A DNA stretch of 64,000 nt, taken from assembly GCA_024114885.1 (NCBI GenBank), contig CP099425.1:1240001-1304000 (forward strand), read 5' to 3'. Origin of the DNA: Septoria linicola. Lineage: Eukaryota > Ascomycota > Dothideomycetes > Mycosphaerellales > Mycosphaerellaceae. The notes below the pieces were generated by a model. The model made no database searches and had not been told where the DNA came from. It worked only from the letters and a program-made list of their open reading frames with translations. Made by a program: the position numbers and the translations under genes. Shown piece after piece: positions 7,957-19,204 of the stretch (position 1 is its first letter; each line of letters starts with the position of its first letter).

Positions 7957-9771
7957 ATGGAAGCGATACCGTATTCTGACGCCAAATTGCGCCGCATTCT
8001 TTCGAGTGTACGCACGATTGCTGTGGTCGGTGCCTCGAGCAATTGGAATCGTCCCAGCTACTTCGTTATGAAGTATTTGCAGCGCAAAGGCTATCGTGTC
8101 ATCCCAGTTAACCCCGGAAATGCTGGCAAAGACCTTCTCGGCGAACGTGTGTACGCGAACTTGCGCGATATCCCAGACAAGGTCGACATGGTCAATGTAT
8201 TCAGAGCGTCGAAATCCGTTGGTCCGATAATGGAGGATGCCATCGCTGTCGGCATCAAGGTAGTCTGGATGCAACTGGGTGTCCGCAATGATGAAGCTGC
8301 TGCACAAGGTGAAGTAGCCGGTATCGAAGTGATCATGAATCGCTGCCCGAAAATCGAGTTTGGTCGTCTAGGTGGCGAATTGTCCTGGGGCGGAGTCAAC
8401 TCGGGAATCATTCGCAAAAAACCTGCGCAGGCGCCGACGGATCGCAAGACCAGGCCTCGCGACCTGCCAGCGGTCAACATACAGTATGGCTTTGAGACAT
8501 GCGCTATACATGCTGGAGCTGCGCCAGACCCATCAACTGGTGCTCGTGGCACCCCGATATACCAAACCACCGCCTATGTCTTTGACGATGTCGAACATGC
8601 TGCGTCGCTGTTCAACCTGCACAACTTTGGCTTCCTCTACAGTCGAATCACCAATCCGACCGTCTCAGTCCTCGAGGAGCGTGTGGCCAGTCTAGAAGGT
8701 GGCCGTGCAGCTGTCGCCGCTGCGTCGGGCCATGCCGCACAGTTCTTAATCTTTGCAACCATGCTCGAGCCAGGCGATGAGTTCGTGGCATCGAACAAGC
8801 TATACGGCGGCTCGCTCACCCAATTCAGCCTTTCCTTCAAGAAGCTAGGCTGGCACTGCCACTTTGTCGACCCCACCGACCCAGAGAACTTCCGACGCGC
8901 TCTCACGCCAAAATGCAAGGCTATCTTCATCGAAAGTCTCGCCAATCCCGGCGGCATCATCTCTGATATCTCTGCCATCGCCGATGTTGCCCACTCAGCT
9001 GGACTGCCACTGATTGTCGACAACACGCTCGCCACACCTTACCTCTGCCGGCCGATCGAATGGGGTGCCGATCTAGTGGTCCATTCCACCACCAAGTTCC
9101 TCGGCGGTCACGGTAATGCAATGGGCGGTGTCATTGTCGAGTCTGGCAAATTTGACTGGACTCAGGGCGGCAAGTTCCCTTGCATGACCGAGCCCGAACC
9201 TGCGTATCATGGCTTACGCTTCTACGAAAACTTTGGCGACTTCGCCTTCACCACAAAAGCCCGTGCGGTGGCGCTACGTGACTATGGTCCAGCGATGGCG
9301 CCAATGAATGCTTTCCTGACCATCACAGGTATCGAAACGCTACATCTGCGTATGGAGCGACATTGCAGCAATGCGCAAGCTGTCGCCGAGTATCTTGTCA
9401 AGGACACACGTGTCGCTTGGGTCTCTTACGCCGGGTTAGAGACCAGTCCTTTCCGGAAGCTAGCTTCGAAGTATCTACCGAAAGGCTCAGGTGCCGTCTT
9501 CACTTTTGGCGTCAAAGGCGGCTACGAGATGGGCTGCAAATTGGTTGAGAGCGTCAGTCTATTCTCCCACCTCGCTAATGTCGGCGACACACGGAGTTTG
9601 ATCTTGCATCCTGCTTCGACTACTCATCGGCAACTCAGCGATGAGCAACGGGAATCTGCAGGGGCCGGCGCCGATGTGATTCGATTGTCGATTGGTCTGG
9701 AGACAGCAGCCGACCTGATTGCGGACCTGGACAGAGCGATGGGGTCGGAGAAAGAGCAGAATGGCTCGTGA
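7957..9771 (+). CDS. Fusion: CoA-binding domain + O-acetylhomoserine sulfhydrylase
   Basis: Intronless 604-residue frame from ATG 7957. Residues about 8-150 are a CoA_binding_2 (YccU-type) Rossmann domain: IAVVGASSNWNRPSYFVMKYL, then YRVIPVNPG and VWMQLGVRND. A polar linker (about 151-173) precedes a complete Cys/Met-metabolism PLP enzyme (about 175-600). Within it are IHAGAAPDPSTGARGTPIYQ, FLYSRITNPTVSVLEERVA, IVDNTLATPYLCRPIEWGAD and the PLP lysine K380 in HSTTKFLGGHGNAMGG. The enzyme joins sulfide to O-acetylhomoserine to give homocysteine. Usual fungal versions are about 430-450 residues and lack the N-terminal domain. The catalytic part reads more bacterial than yeast-like, so transfer from bacteria is a reasonable inference. 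Confidence 0.93.
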   Translation: MEAIPYSDAKLRRILSSVRTIAVVGASSNWNRPSYFVMKYLQRKGYRVIPVNPGNAGKDLLGERVYANLRDIPDKVDMVNVFRASKSVGPIMEDAIAVGIKVVWMQLGVRNDEAAAQGEVAGIEVIMNRCPKIEFGRLGGELSWGGVNSGIIRKKPAQAPTDRKTRPRDLPAVNIQYGFETCAIHAGAAPDPSTGARGTPIYQTTAYVFDDVEHAASLFNLHNFGFLYSRITNPTVSVLEERVASLEGGRAAVAAASGHAAQFLIFATMLEPGDEFVASNKLYGGSLTQFSLSFKKLGWHCHFVDPTDPENFRRALTPKCKAIFIESLANPGGIISDISAIADVAHSAGLPLIVDNTLATPYLCRPIEWGADLVVHSTTKFLGGHGNAMGGVIVESGKFDWTQGGKFPCMTEPEPAYHGLRFYENFGDFAFTTKARAVALRDYGPAMAPMNAFLTITGIETLHLRMERHCSNAQAVAEYLVKDTRVAWVSYAGLETSPFRKLASKYLPKGSGAVFTFGVKGGYEMGCKLVESVSLFSHLANVGDTRSLILHPASTTHRQLSDEQRESAGAGADVIRLSIGLETAADLIADLDRAMGSEKEQNGS

Positions 9772-10173
9772 TAGCTCGCGTTGCACTCTCGAGCGTTGGG
9801 CGATCATGTAGCTTACACTGTCACCGTACGTGGGAGAGACGGCACATGCGATGGAACACATCTACGCCCTAGTGACCGATACCATAAGTTTCACGTAGGA
9901 CAGCCGACCTGCCACAATCGTGGACATAATGAGTTTTCTCACGGACGGTCTTTTGGTGTAACCAAGACGGCTGACATAGTGTGAGACGACAGGCTATAAT
10001 CAGAGCAGATCACGCGCCGAATGCCACTTAAAGGACGATACGCCGTCGAGGACGGCTGTACTGATGTGTAGACTCAGTTCAATCAACAGATTTTCTGCTT
10101 GAACTCTCGAGCTCACTTGAAATGCAGCATGCAGGCTAGAAACACGATCATGCACGCTATCGACTAGTGCGCA
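9772..10173. other. Intergenic, about 400 bp
   Basis: Nothing recognisable. It contains the 3' region of the sulfhydrylase gene and whatever 5' exon the next membrane protein may have. Confidence 0.4.
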
Positions 10174-10924
10174 TTGGCGGCTTCGGCGATTGTATACTCA
10201 TACTTCGGCCTGGATGCGACAGATTACGTCTATACAGCACAGTACACGAGAGCAGCCAACATGATCGCCGCACTACGAGACGTGGTATACGTCCTCTTCA
10301 ACGCCTTCGTGGCTAAGAACACCTTCACCAGCGCTCGAATGTTCCTCCTCCTCGCACCAAAGACTGTACTTCAATTCTGCTTCTCCATCATGCTGTCCCT
10401 AGGCACACTGATGAGCATCCGCAACATCGTCGAGTCCTATCACTTGTGTAAGTCGACTTGACACTGCCTTATTCGCCGCCCTCCACTGACTCGGGTCCAG
10501 TCCGCCTACGCGACAGCATCAATGCCGCATTCGACAAAAAAGACAGCGCGGCAAAGAAGGAGATGCAGGTCTATCTCGACGAGCCAGCGGCAGTACGGAT
10601 GGGCAATTTCCTCGCCATAGCTGGTTTCGGAAGTGCGCGGTATTGGTGCCTTTTCTGTCTGTCTATCCTGACCGCGCGGTTCACGAGATGGCGATCATGC
10701 TCGAGCTTGCGGGCGTCGGCTTGATCATGTTTCTGCTTGGGAGTGCTCTGCAGTACAACGGTGCAGAGAAGCAGGAGCAAAGTAAGTGCAGCCGTCGCAA
10801 TACCGTGACAGTATTAGATGATTCAGCTGCAGCCACAATTGATATCGAGAAGGGACCACCGCAGGTGGACGCTGAGCCGCTGAATTCCCGGTCGATAAAA
10901 GTGAAGCATTCAGAGATTGTTTGA
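10174..10924 (+). pseudogene. Multi-pass membrane protein with a frame break
   Basis: Two coding blocks are joined by a clean intron (10450-10500, GTAAGT...CCAG), giving YHLF/RLRDSINAAF across the junction. Hydrophobic helices include ALRDVVYVLFNAFVA and LQFCFSIMLSLGTLMSI. After IAGFG the frame is lost. Dropping the dinucleotide CG near 10637-10638 would restore continuity into a block with a further helix (ELAGVGLIMFLLGSAL) and a polar tail ending at TGA 10924. No GT-AG intron of suitable length and phase fits the break. No in-frame ATG starts the first block either; it opens with TTG, so an upstream exon is missing. It is a decaying gene or a sequence error. Family not recognised. Confidence 0.45.
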
Positions 10925-11236
10925 CTACGCACATGATAGGACAATCACAGAAGTCCAAAGCCGCGCATGGTTGGAGTACTGCATTCGACAGGGGACATGA
11001 TGAGAACATTACGCATGATTGGAGTGCTCGATGCCATATTGATCTTATCGATCGATCGAGTGCAGTCAATGGTCGGACAGGATTTGGCTAGACCGGGTTG
11101 TCGATTGTCCTGCCAGCAGAAGACGATTGTGTAGCAGTCGATTGCTTCAGACAGCACAGCGAAAAGCATACAGGTACTCTTCGTTCCACACAGACTGCTC
11201 ACAACACTTTTGACCTGTCTCAAACCATTGCAAGCA
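10925..11236. other. Intergenic, about 310 bp
   Basis: No gene seen. It contains short near-repeats around 10967-11032 (catggttggagtactgcat against catgattggagtgctcgat). Confidence 0.4.
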
Positions 11237-11691
11237 ATGAAATACAGCACCTTCAGCGACCTCTCAAGCACCGGCAATGGCAACTTCACGAACTGCTCCT
11301 CAGCCGGCAACAGCAGTTTCGGCAATGGCACAGCGTGTGGAAACGAGGACCAAGACGACGCAGGCAGTACCGCTTTCAAAGCCATGCTCATCATTTCAGC
11401 CATCTTGGCAAACCTCATTTGGTGTTGCTGTTGTAGGCCGGACCGTCGGACACGTGAATTGACGGAGCTACAACGTTCACGGTCAGTCAGCCTAGATCGT
11501 AGCATCGCTGCTCGAGCAAGACTAATGATTCTCGCAGGCCGACCGGACTCGCAGCGCCCACTCATGTCGCTCGGCGAGCCCGAGATGCAGGTCCAGTGCA
11601 GGGGCAGTTCATGGCGCCGCCAGCATATGATGAGGCAACACGGGGTGGAATCGAGCTGCCGACTGTCAAAGGTGGCCATCTGGTTGGATGA
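11237..11691 (+). CDS. Small single-pass membrane protein with PPxY motif
   Basis: Exons 11237-11481 and 11538-11691 (intron 56 bp, branch GACTAATGA) give 132 residues. The start is ATG 11237; the longer frame begins with TTG. The N-terminus is Ser/Asn/Gly-rich with several N-glycosylation sites (NFTNCS, NSSFGNGT). One transmembrane helix (AMLIISAILANLIW) is followed by CCCC, a likely palmitoylation site, and a basic cytosolic tail. Exon 2 ends with the PPxY motif in APPAYDEATRGG, known to bind WW domains of Rsp5-type ubiquitin ligases. Topology is probably outside-in. No specific family is recognised. Confidence 0.7.
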
Positions 11692-11845
11692 GTAGGTGAA
11701 TTATAGCTTCCCGCGGCAAGGCTACTGTGGACCAAAAAATTGCTTCCTCTGCATGCCACGTTACAATCGTCTTGTTGTTCGGCTCCCGTTCATACCCCTT
11801 GACGCGCCACTTCGCTGTGTTCGATCAGACGCCACGGTGGTCTGG

Positions 11846-12890
11846 TCAGAGCAAACCTATAGCCCTCAGGTTGGCCTCAATCTGCGCGTGCTGCTGCACT
11901 CTTCTGCGCTGTTGTGGCGTCATGGTCTGCTGGAGCTCTATTGCGCGCGCTCTGCTTTGCCGATACTGCCTGTGGCGCTCCAGCTCAGCAGCGTACTCGT
12001 TGGAGATGTCGTCGGCGGTACTGCCGGACTGTGAGCTATGGAAGTGACGAATCGTGCCAATGCCAGTAGTGGTGTCGTCCTGCGTTGGTGATGGCCAGAC
12101 CGTGGTTGGGCGAGATTGAATGGGGAGACCAGAGCGATTGTATGCCCGAGGTTGCTCACGGAGATGACCTAGAGTCGATGTCAGCAAAGGAAGCTGTGCT
12201 TCGCTCTTGACAGACTTACGCTCCGACACCTGGATGCCGTTGGCCGCGGATGCTCTCTGAATCTCCGCAAGCTCGACCTCGTCACCATGACCAAGCTCGG
12301 TCACGACAGAAGTGGTGGAAACGTTGTGCTGCTGTCCAGGCTGCAAGTGGAGGACTCGAGTCTCGCGCAAATCATGTTCGTAAGGGGTCATGTCTGCCCA
12401 GTGGTGAAGGAGCTCGCGGGATCGCTGAGCCTCCAGCTCTCTGCGCCGCTGGCGCGCACGACGACGAGCGCGACGTGCTTGGACAGAGAAATCCAGCTAG
12501 ATAGGTTCAGTCAGTTTCAGATAATCTACCAAAAAATACATTATCGTTGTCGCCCTGATCTGCGCCCGTTTGCCGTCCGCACTGATCATCCTTGTTGCCA
12601 CTTACACTGAGTCTGTTGTCCAGACAGCCACCTTGACAGAGGCCATAGAGAAGGATCACACTGAGGGCACAGTATCCGAAGAGTAGCCAGGTTACTGCTT
12701 CAGTCCACCGTGCTTCGTACCAGCCCAGTGCCGCCCCAGCCGAGCCACCGGTCATGATGGCGGTTGGTGCCGGTGTGGTACTGGCGAGCAGAGGCGCGCC
12801 GAGCGTTGTCATGATCGTTGTCGTGGTTGGAGTTGAAGTCGCTTCTGTCATGGGCACCGGCAACAAAACGATGGTCGTTGCGGCGGCCAT
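11846..12890 (-). CDS. Single-pass membrane protein, Arg-rich cytosolic region
   Basis: Exons 12890-12606, 12496-12220 and 12168-11846 encode 294 residues; introns of 109 and 51 bp keep frame. The N-terminus is Thr/Ala/Pro-rich (about 65 residues). A transmembrane helix (AVTWLLFGYCALSVILLYGL) precedes CQGGC. Exon 2 begins LDFSVQARRARRRARQRRREL, a strongly basic helix, and the rest is polar and Gln-rich, with QQTMTPQQRRRVQQHAQIEA near the end. It is convergent with the small PPxY protein; the two share the architecture of disordered ectodomain, single helix and Cys/Arg-rich cytosolic side. No family name is known to me. Confidence 0.75.
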
Positions 12891-13235
12891 CTTGAGATGA
12901 ACTCGCTGGAGCGAAGCCGACGATGTTGTTGAGTGGATTTGTAGAATTGATGTGTGGGCTGTTGTAAAACAAAAACTGCAGCTCCGGGCCTTTGCCGCCG
13001 ACGACATGCAGGCAGCCGAAGTGAATGGCAGGCAGGAGCGTCGAGTCTCAGTCAGCTTCACCGACGTTAAGTCGGAGCAAATAATCACGTTAACAAAGAC
13101 TATACAAACCAATCCGCTTGTACTCCTACTTAGCCCATTATCGCCGCCCAGATGCATTCTGCCATGCATATTCCTCTGCCGTGGTCAAGCGCCAGTCCAG
13201 ATCCTCTCGCCCTCCTACGCGCTCGAAGAATGCAG
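12891..13235. other. Intergenic, about 345 bp
   Basis: 5' region of the upstream-reading membrane protein and 3' region of SHMT. The overlapping minus-strand frame continuing to 13169 is not supported as coding. Confidence 0.4.
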
Positions 13236-14935
13236 CTACGAAGACTCAGTCCATGGGAGACTAAACGTTCCAACCCAGTCCTCGACCTCGCGCCTCAACT
13301 CGATGATCTCGACGACCTCTTCACCTTCCTTCACATACTCCTTGAACGCGTTGACGCTTCCTGGGTTCTTGCGACCACTCTTCTCGGCAGCCTCTTTGGC
13401 CTTGGCATCTAGTGTCTTGGTAATGTTGACAGCTCTATCGACAATGTCCGCGACACGCTTGAAGTCGGCAGTCTGAAAGCCACGCGTTGTCATTGCTGGC
13501 GTGCCCATACGCAGACCACCTGGCTTGAGCGCACTCTTGTCGCCGGGCACGGTGTTCTTGTTTGCCGCGCAGCCAACGAGCTCCAATATGCGCTCCACAC
13601 GTGCTCCATCGATTCCCTTGTCCTTCAGATCGACCAAAACGAGGTGGTTGTCAGTTCCACCACTGACAATGTTGTAACCAAGACCACCCGACTCTTTACC
13701 ATTTCCCAATCGATCCGACAGCGCTTGTGCGTTCTCGAGCACTTGCTGCTGATACTCCTTGAATTCAGGCTGCTGTGCTTGGTGCAGCGCGACTGCCAAA
13801 GCTGTGATCGTGTGGTTGTGAGGACCTCCTTGATGTCCTGGGAATACCGAAGCGTTGATCGGGTTCTCAAGGTCATAGTGGGTCTCCTTGCCCTTCTTGT
13901 CTACACTGCGCACTCCTCGGCGGAAGAAGATCATGGCACCGCGTGGCCCTCTCAAGCTCTTGTGCGTTGTTGTTGTGACTATGTCGGCATAATCGAATGG
14001 AGATGGCACTACACCTGCAGCCACTAGACCTGAAATGTGTGCCATGTCTGCCAGTAGATAGGCGCCGACCTTGTCTGCGATCTTCCTGAATCTTTCGTAA
14101 TCAATCAGCCTGCTGTAGGCGCTCGTTCCAGCAATTATGATCTTCGGTCGGTAAAGCAATGCTTGCTCTTCAAGCTTCTCGTAGTCAATCAGGCCAGTAC
14201 TTTCGTCGAGGCGGTAGGGGAAGGTTTCGAAGTACTTCGAGATCATAGAGATCTTTTTGTTGGGGATTTGATAGCCGTGAGATAGATGGCCGCCATGGGG
14301 CAGGTCAAGTCCCATAATGCGGTCGTGCGTGTTGAGTACCGCCGAATAAGCGTATAGGTTGGCCGGTGAGCCTGACAGAGGCTGAACGTTCACTCCCCAA
14401 GTGTCCTTCTGCACTCTGAATGTCTCCAATGCTCGATTCTGGCACAGTATCTCTGCCTCGTCGATGAACTCATTGCCGCCATAGTATCGTGCTCCAGGAT
14501 ATCCCTCCGAGTATTTGTTTTGCATCACACTGCCTAGCGCATCCAACACAGCTTGGCTCGTGAAGTTCTCCGAAGGGATCAGGTTGATGAAATGCTTCTG
14601 CCGCCTCTTCTCTTTACGGATGATGTCGAACACAGAGGGATCGGCCTCTTCCAGGTTGGCGGAAAGCAGCTATGGCCATTGTCAGTCATGCTCGGATTGT
14701 GGCGACATTCTCTCATGTCCGCACGCGTGCAGCGAGACGTTCGCGCTCCATGCTCCATCGCCTGCCTGGACGCGAGATCTCATGGAGTTGTGGACTAAGA
14801 TACCTTCTGCTGCCCTTCGGTGGATAGAGCTCGCCATGCTGCTGGCTTTGCGAACGACTGTACTACAGCAGGACGCTTGCACGCGCGGCACACCAGACTG
14901 CCAGCTGACCTGGCCGTCATTCGTATCGAAGCCAT
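13236..14935 (-). CDS. SHM1: Serine hydroxymethyltransferase, mitochondrial
   Basis: Exons 14935-14804 and 14669-13236 (intron 134 bp) give 521 residues. Exon 1 is a basic, Ser/Ala-rich presequence ([12 protein letters not shown]...), so mitochondrial targeting is likely. Exon 2 opens [21 protein letters not shown] and has the family motifs [41 protein letters not shown] and the PLP lysine K281 in [15 protein letters not shown]. It converts serine and tetrahydrofolate to glycine and methylene-tetrahydrofolate. It is divergent from SAM synthetase. Confidence 0.97.
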
Positions 14936-16061
14936 TGTGAGAATGTGTGGGCTGATGACAGCTCGTAGGAGACGTTGAAGATGTCGAGACGCGCGAGGTG
15001 AGTCGATCTCTTTCACTTTCACTTTCACAAGCAAACGGGTGTTGCGGGGCTAGAACCTACATCAGAACAAGGAGATCGACGACCTTCACAATATCACAAT
15101 GAAACCTCGCACTCCATGCGCGATAGAGCTGTATACTGCTTGCCTCTCCCCGTCGCAAATTCAGAGCGAGTAGGCTTGGGGATTGACTTGCCTGTGACGG
15201 CCAATGCCATAGCAAATCGCGTTTCGGGCGTGCTTTGGCCGAAAACAGCATGATGGTCCCCGACTCTTCGCCTCACACCAAGGCTACAGATATGAACTTG
15301 ATTCTTGTGCTCGACTTGCACGCCTTTGCATACTACATTCACGCGCGACAGCTATGGTGAAGGGCTGAAGGTGTATGCCACAAGCTATAGACCAGGACTT
15401 TAGACAATATGTGACCTTTCGATCCAGTGGTGTGTTATCGGGCACTTTTGCCAGGAAGTTCTCCAATGTCTCACCAGCACGGTGGAGACCTTCTCCGCCT
15501 GCAGGAACAAATTCTCACTGGGAACCAGCAACACGAAGAGAAAGCTGCCACAGCAAACACGTGCTCACAGCCAGTTCTCACTTGCCGAGAAACTTGTCGT
15601 TGAGATGATCAGCCAGGATGACACCATCTCCGCGCAAAGAGCGATTTCGCCAGGAAGCACACTTATGGCGAAACAAGTGCTGACAATTTTTTCGAGAAAT
15701 CATGTTTCTCGGTCGCCGGCCGGCCGCATGGCGATGTATAACATCGCACAGCGTCCAGTGCCACGACGAATGTTCCGTTGATGAGCTTCGCCGATTTTCG
15801 ACGAAGAATCCGTAGCTCTTAATATCCAGTGCCTTTGTGTTTGCGGTCGTATTGTCCTTCGTGCCGGCTTCCAACACGACTTAAGAACAGCCTCCGCGAC
15901 CCTGGCCCACGCTAACGGCTGCCCCTCCTACTACTTTGTAGAGCAGTGAGGACAATTTATCGTCCCTCATCCTCTTTCTCACCAATTCACTTTTCTTGAC
16001 ATTGGTTTGCTCTTGAGTTTTCATCCCACCCGTCCATACACCAGAGCATACATCCGTCACA
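14936..16061. promoter_or_regulatory. Shared upstream region of SHMT and SAM synthetase
   Basis: 1.1 kb lies between two head-to-head one-carbon genes. It contains (TTTCAC)x3 at 15011-15028 and a GC palindromic stretch (gccggccggccgc) near 15716. Frames here are short and unconvincing. Co-regulation is a plausible inference. Confidence 0.4.
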
Positions 16062-17504
16062 ATGGCCTCAAACGGCACCGTCCCAACCCCACGAGCGGGC
16101 CCGTAAGTTTCCCCGCAAGAAAAATCATGCCATACTAGCACAACCAGCCGCGAACTCGAGAAGCGCTTGCATACTATGCTTGTTCCTTGAGCGAGCGAGC
16201 GAGGCGCTTTACCGCCCTCTTTCAAGCTTCAGTTCTACCGTGCTGAGCTCTTCTCGGAGCTCGAGTTCACCTGTGTCAACTGAGGCTAACATTTTCACTT
16301 GCAGAAAGGGCACCTTCCTCTTCACATCCGAGTCCGTCGGTCGTGGTCACCCTGACAAGATCGCTGACCAAGTCTCCGATGCCATTCTCGATGCCTGCTT
16401 GGCCGAGGACCCGGCGTCCAAGGTCGCTTGTGAGACTGCCACCAAGACCGGCATGATCATGGTCTTCGGCGAGATCACCACAAAGACACGTCTCGACTAC
16501 CAAAAGGTCATCCGTGAGGCCATCAAGGACATTGGCTACGATGACTCCTCCAAGGGCTTCGACTACAAGACTTGCAACGTGCTTGTTGCCATCGAAGAGC
16601 AGAGTCCAGATATCGCACAAGGTCTCCACTACGAGGAGGTCCTCGAGAAGCTCGGTGCCGGTGACCAGGGTATCATGTTCGGTTATGCCACTGATGAGAC
16701 ACCTGAGCTGCTGCCATTGACTGTCATCCTCGCACACAAGCTAAACTCCACCATGGAGGACGCACGCAAGAGCGGTGAGCTGCCATGGCTCAGGCCCGAC
16801 ACCAAGACCCAGGTCACCGTCGAGTACGAGCACGACAACGGTGCCGTTATTCCAAAGCGTGTCGACACTGTTGTCGTGTCCGCTCAGCACGCCGAGACGA
16901 TCACCACCGAAGAGCTCCGCAAGGAGATCTTGGAGAAGGTCATCAAGAAGGCCATCCCAGCCAACCTCCTTGACGACAAGACCGTCTACCACGTAAGATT
17001 TGCATTTATGGTGTGATCAAGGAGTACAGAAGCTAATGTTTACAGATCCAACCATCTGGCCTGTTCATCATCGGTGGACCACAGGGTGATGCCGGTCTCA
17101 CTGGCCGTAAGATCATTGTCGACACCTACGGTGGCTGGGGTGCCCACGGAGGTGGTGCTTTCTCCGGAAAGGATTACAGCAAGGTCGATCGTTCTGCCGC
17201 ATACCTTGCACGATGGGTCGCCAAGTCGCTCGTCAAGGCTGGTCTCGCCCGCCGTGCTCTCGTCCAATTCTCGTACGCCATCGGTGTTGCCGAGCCACTT
17301 TCGATCTTCGTCGAGACCTACGGTACCTCAGACAAGACCTCCGACGAGCTCGTCCAGATCGTCCGCAACAACTTCGACCTGCGTCCAGGTGTTATTGTCA
17401 AGGACCTCGACCTCGCCAAGCCAATCTACCGCGAGACGGCGAAGAACGGTCACTTCACCAACCAGAACTTCAGCTGGGAGAAGCCAAGAGAGCTCAAGTT
17501 CTAG
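16062..17504 (+). CDS. S-adenosylmethionine synthetase
   Basis: Exons 16062-16102, 16305-16992 and 17046-17504 give 395 residues; introns are 202 and 53 bp. The first exon encodes only 13 residues plus two bases. Hallmarks are [33 protein letters not shown], the ATP-loop hexapeptide GAGDQG in [13 protein letters not shown], and [20 protein letters not shown] after the second junction. It makes SAM from methionine and ATP in the cytosol. Length matches the eukaryotic family (about 380-400). Codon use is strongly biased to C-ending codons, as expected for a highly expressed gene. Confidence 0.98.
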
Positions 17505-18249
17505 ATGGCGAGCGCCACGCTTCAACATGAGAAAACTTGTAATCGCTTCGCAGCGATGGCAGAGTATCAGCCAGAGGTGGCTCTCCTGCACTCCGACTGA
17601 CTCTTGGCTGTCAAGGCCAATGGTCAAGCGGACGTGACGAGACAGACACCACAGCTTCACACTCCATCATCCTGCGAAAGCTTGCATAGCCGAGTCGGAG
17701 CTCTACCTCCGCCGCGGCACACGAACGGCGTTATTTTTTTTTGGCACAAACGGGAGAAGGAAGGATAATTGTGATTGTTACAATAGAGATCAAAAGTTCA
17801 CGGAGAGCGATGATACCCACTAAAGCCCTGCTCGGGCGATGGACGTTTTGAATTCAACATAGACCACGGGCAGGCAGACGGCATCTGAAGGTTAGCGTCG
17901 GCGTTCAGGAGATGACTTCAACTACATCTCGAGGGCGCGATACTATCAACAACGCGCTCGATAGGAATGGAATGGAAATTTGCAAGTTCTTGCAAAGCCA
18001 ATGCTTCTTCTTTCTCTTTTCCTTCGCACTCTTCATCTTACCCTCGAAAGGGCGGCCATGTTGGACAAGTAAGTGCTCCAAACTTCTATGACGAACCGAA
18101 AATAAAAGTTATGTACTCATGCAACTATATTACAGTGAAAGCTTCCTCTTTGATCTTACATCACTTATGCCAAATGCACACGCTCGCTCAGCCATGATCA
18201 TCAACATATCCATGCAATTGTCACACACATCGCCCATTAATGCACACAA
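17505..18249. other. Convergent 3' region, about 745 bp
   Basis: Holds 3' ends of SAM synthetase and the hydrolase gene. A T-rich run (ttattttttttgg) lies near 17730. No gene seen. Confidence 0.4.
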
Positions 18250-19204
18250 TCATCGCGTACTGCCTCGCAGCTCCATCACAATCTCCTCCGTCATCTCAGC
18301 CACACGATCTGGCATCGATGCAAAAGGAGCGTGATCACTCGCAATCTCCTTGACCTTTGTACCAGGACAGAAGCGCTCTAGTCGATCGATGAAGTAATTT
18401 TGTTCCTCGACACACATGGCCTGATCGTTTAGACATCGAACATAGTAGCATGGGTAAGACTTCCACGTCTCGTGTTTCGTGGTTGTCATGAAAGACACTG
18501 AAGCTTGCGGTATGAGGCGGTCGACCATTTCTTTGACAAGCTCGGGTGAGCTGACGGCGTTGTAGAATGTCGAGATGGGATCGTTGACGTAGCTCAGAGC
18601 GCCCTGTTGTTAAGTAATCTGTCAGACTGGCATGCCTGATGGGGGTGTTAGGGAAGATGTTTGGACTCACCTCTACCCGGACCCAAGAAGCACGGCCGGC
18701 CATTTTCGAAGACACCAAGTTTTGTCCTGCTTCTGCTACAAACGCTGACACGAAGACTATCCCGAGGACTCTGCCGGTGATTCCTGGTTGTTGTTGTGGC
18801 AAGTCTGCTAGTGCTTCGCACCCAGGAATGGCTCCATAGCTGTGACAGACGAGAAGGACATCTCGGCCTTGAGATAGCTCGCTAGCTACGCTTGCGTGTA
18901 GTAGCTGGACATCTGTGTGGAAAGAGTCTTGCGGAGGTGTTGATCCACAGCTGGTTTGCTGAGGAACGACGACTCTGTCAATATTGGTATGCTTTCGTAT
19001 TGAATCGGTGAAGAGCTGATAATGCCATGAAGTGTGGAAGGCGCCATGAGCTAGGACTATGCTCGTGCTGCTGAGTGTCTCTCGGGAAGGCGAAGGTGTC
19101 GGGGACCTGATCTTCGCGTGCTGATCTACATCGACGTCGATGTCCTGGCTTGTTGATGATGAGAAGCAGTTGAGCTTTCGGAGGAAGGACTTGACTTTCT
19201 CCAT
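18250..19204 (-). CDS. Alpha/beta hydrolase, esterase-like
   Basis: Exons 19204-18671 and 18603-18250 (intron 67 bp) give 295 residues. The longer frame opens with TTG, so ATG 19204 is taken. After a polar N-terminus of about 50 residues comes SIVLAHGAFHTSWHY, with the oxyanion HG motif. The nucleophile elbow is LLVCHSYGAIPGCEA (G-x-S-x-G variant, C-H-S-Y-G) and the catalytic His is in EIASDHAPFASMP near the end. This matches the small hydrolase group that includes plant methylesterases and hydroxynitrile lyases; the fungal substrate is unknown. No signal peptide. Confidence 0.85.

Noticed and set aside
10945..11679. 244-residue minus-strand frame
   Set aside because: Antisense to the PPxY membrane protein, whose intron, helix and PPAYDEATR end are more convincing.
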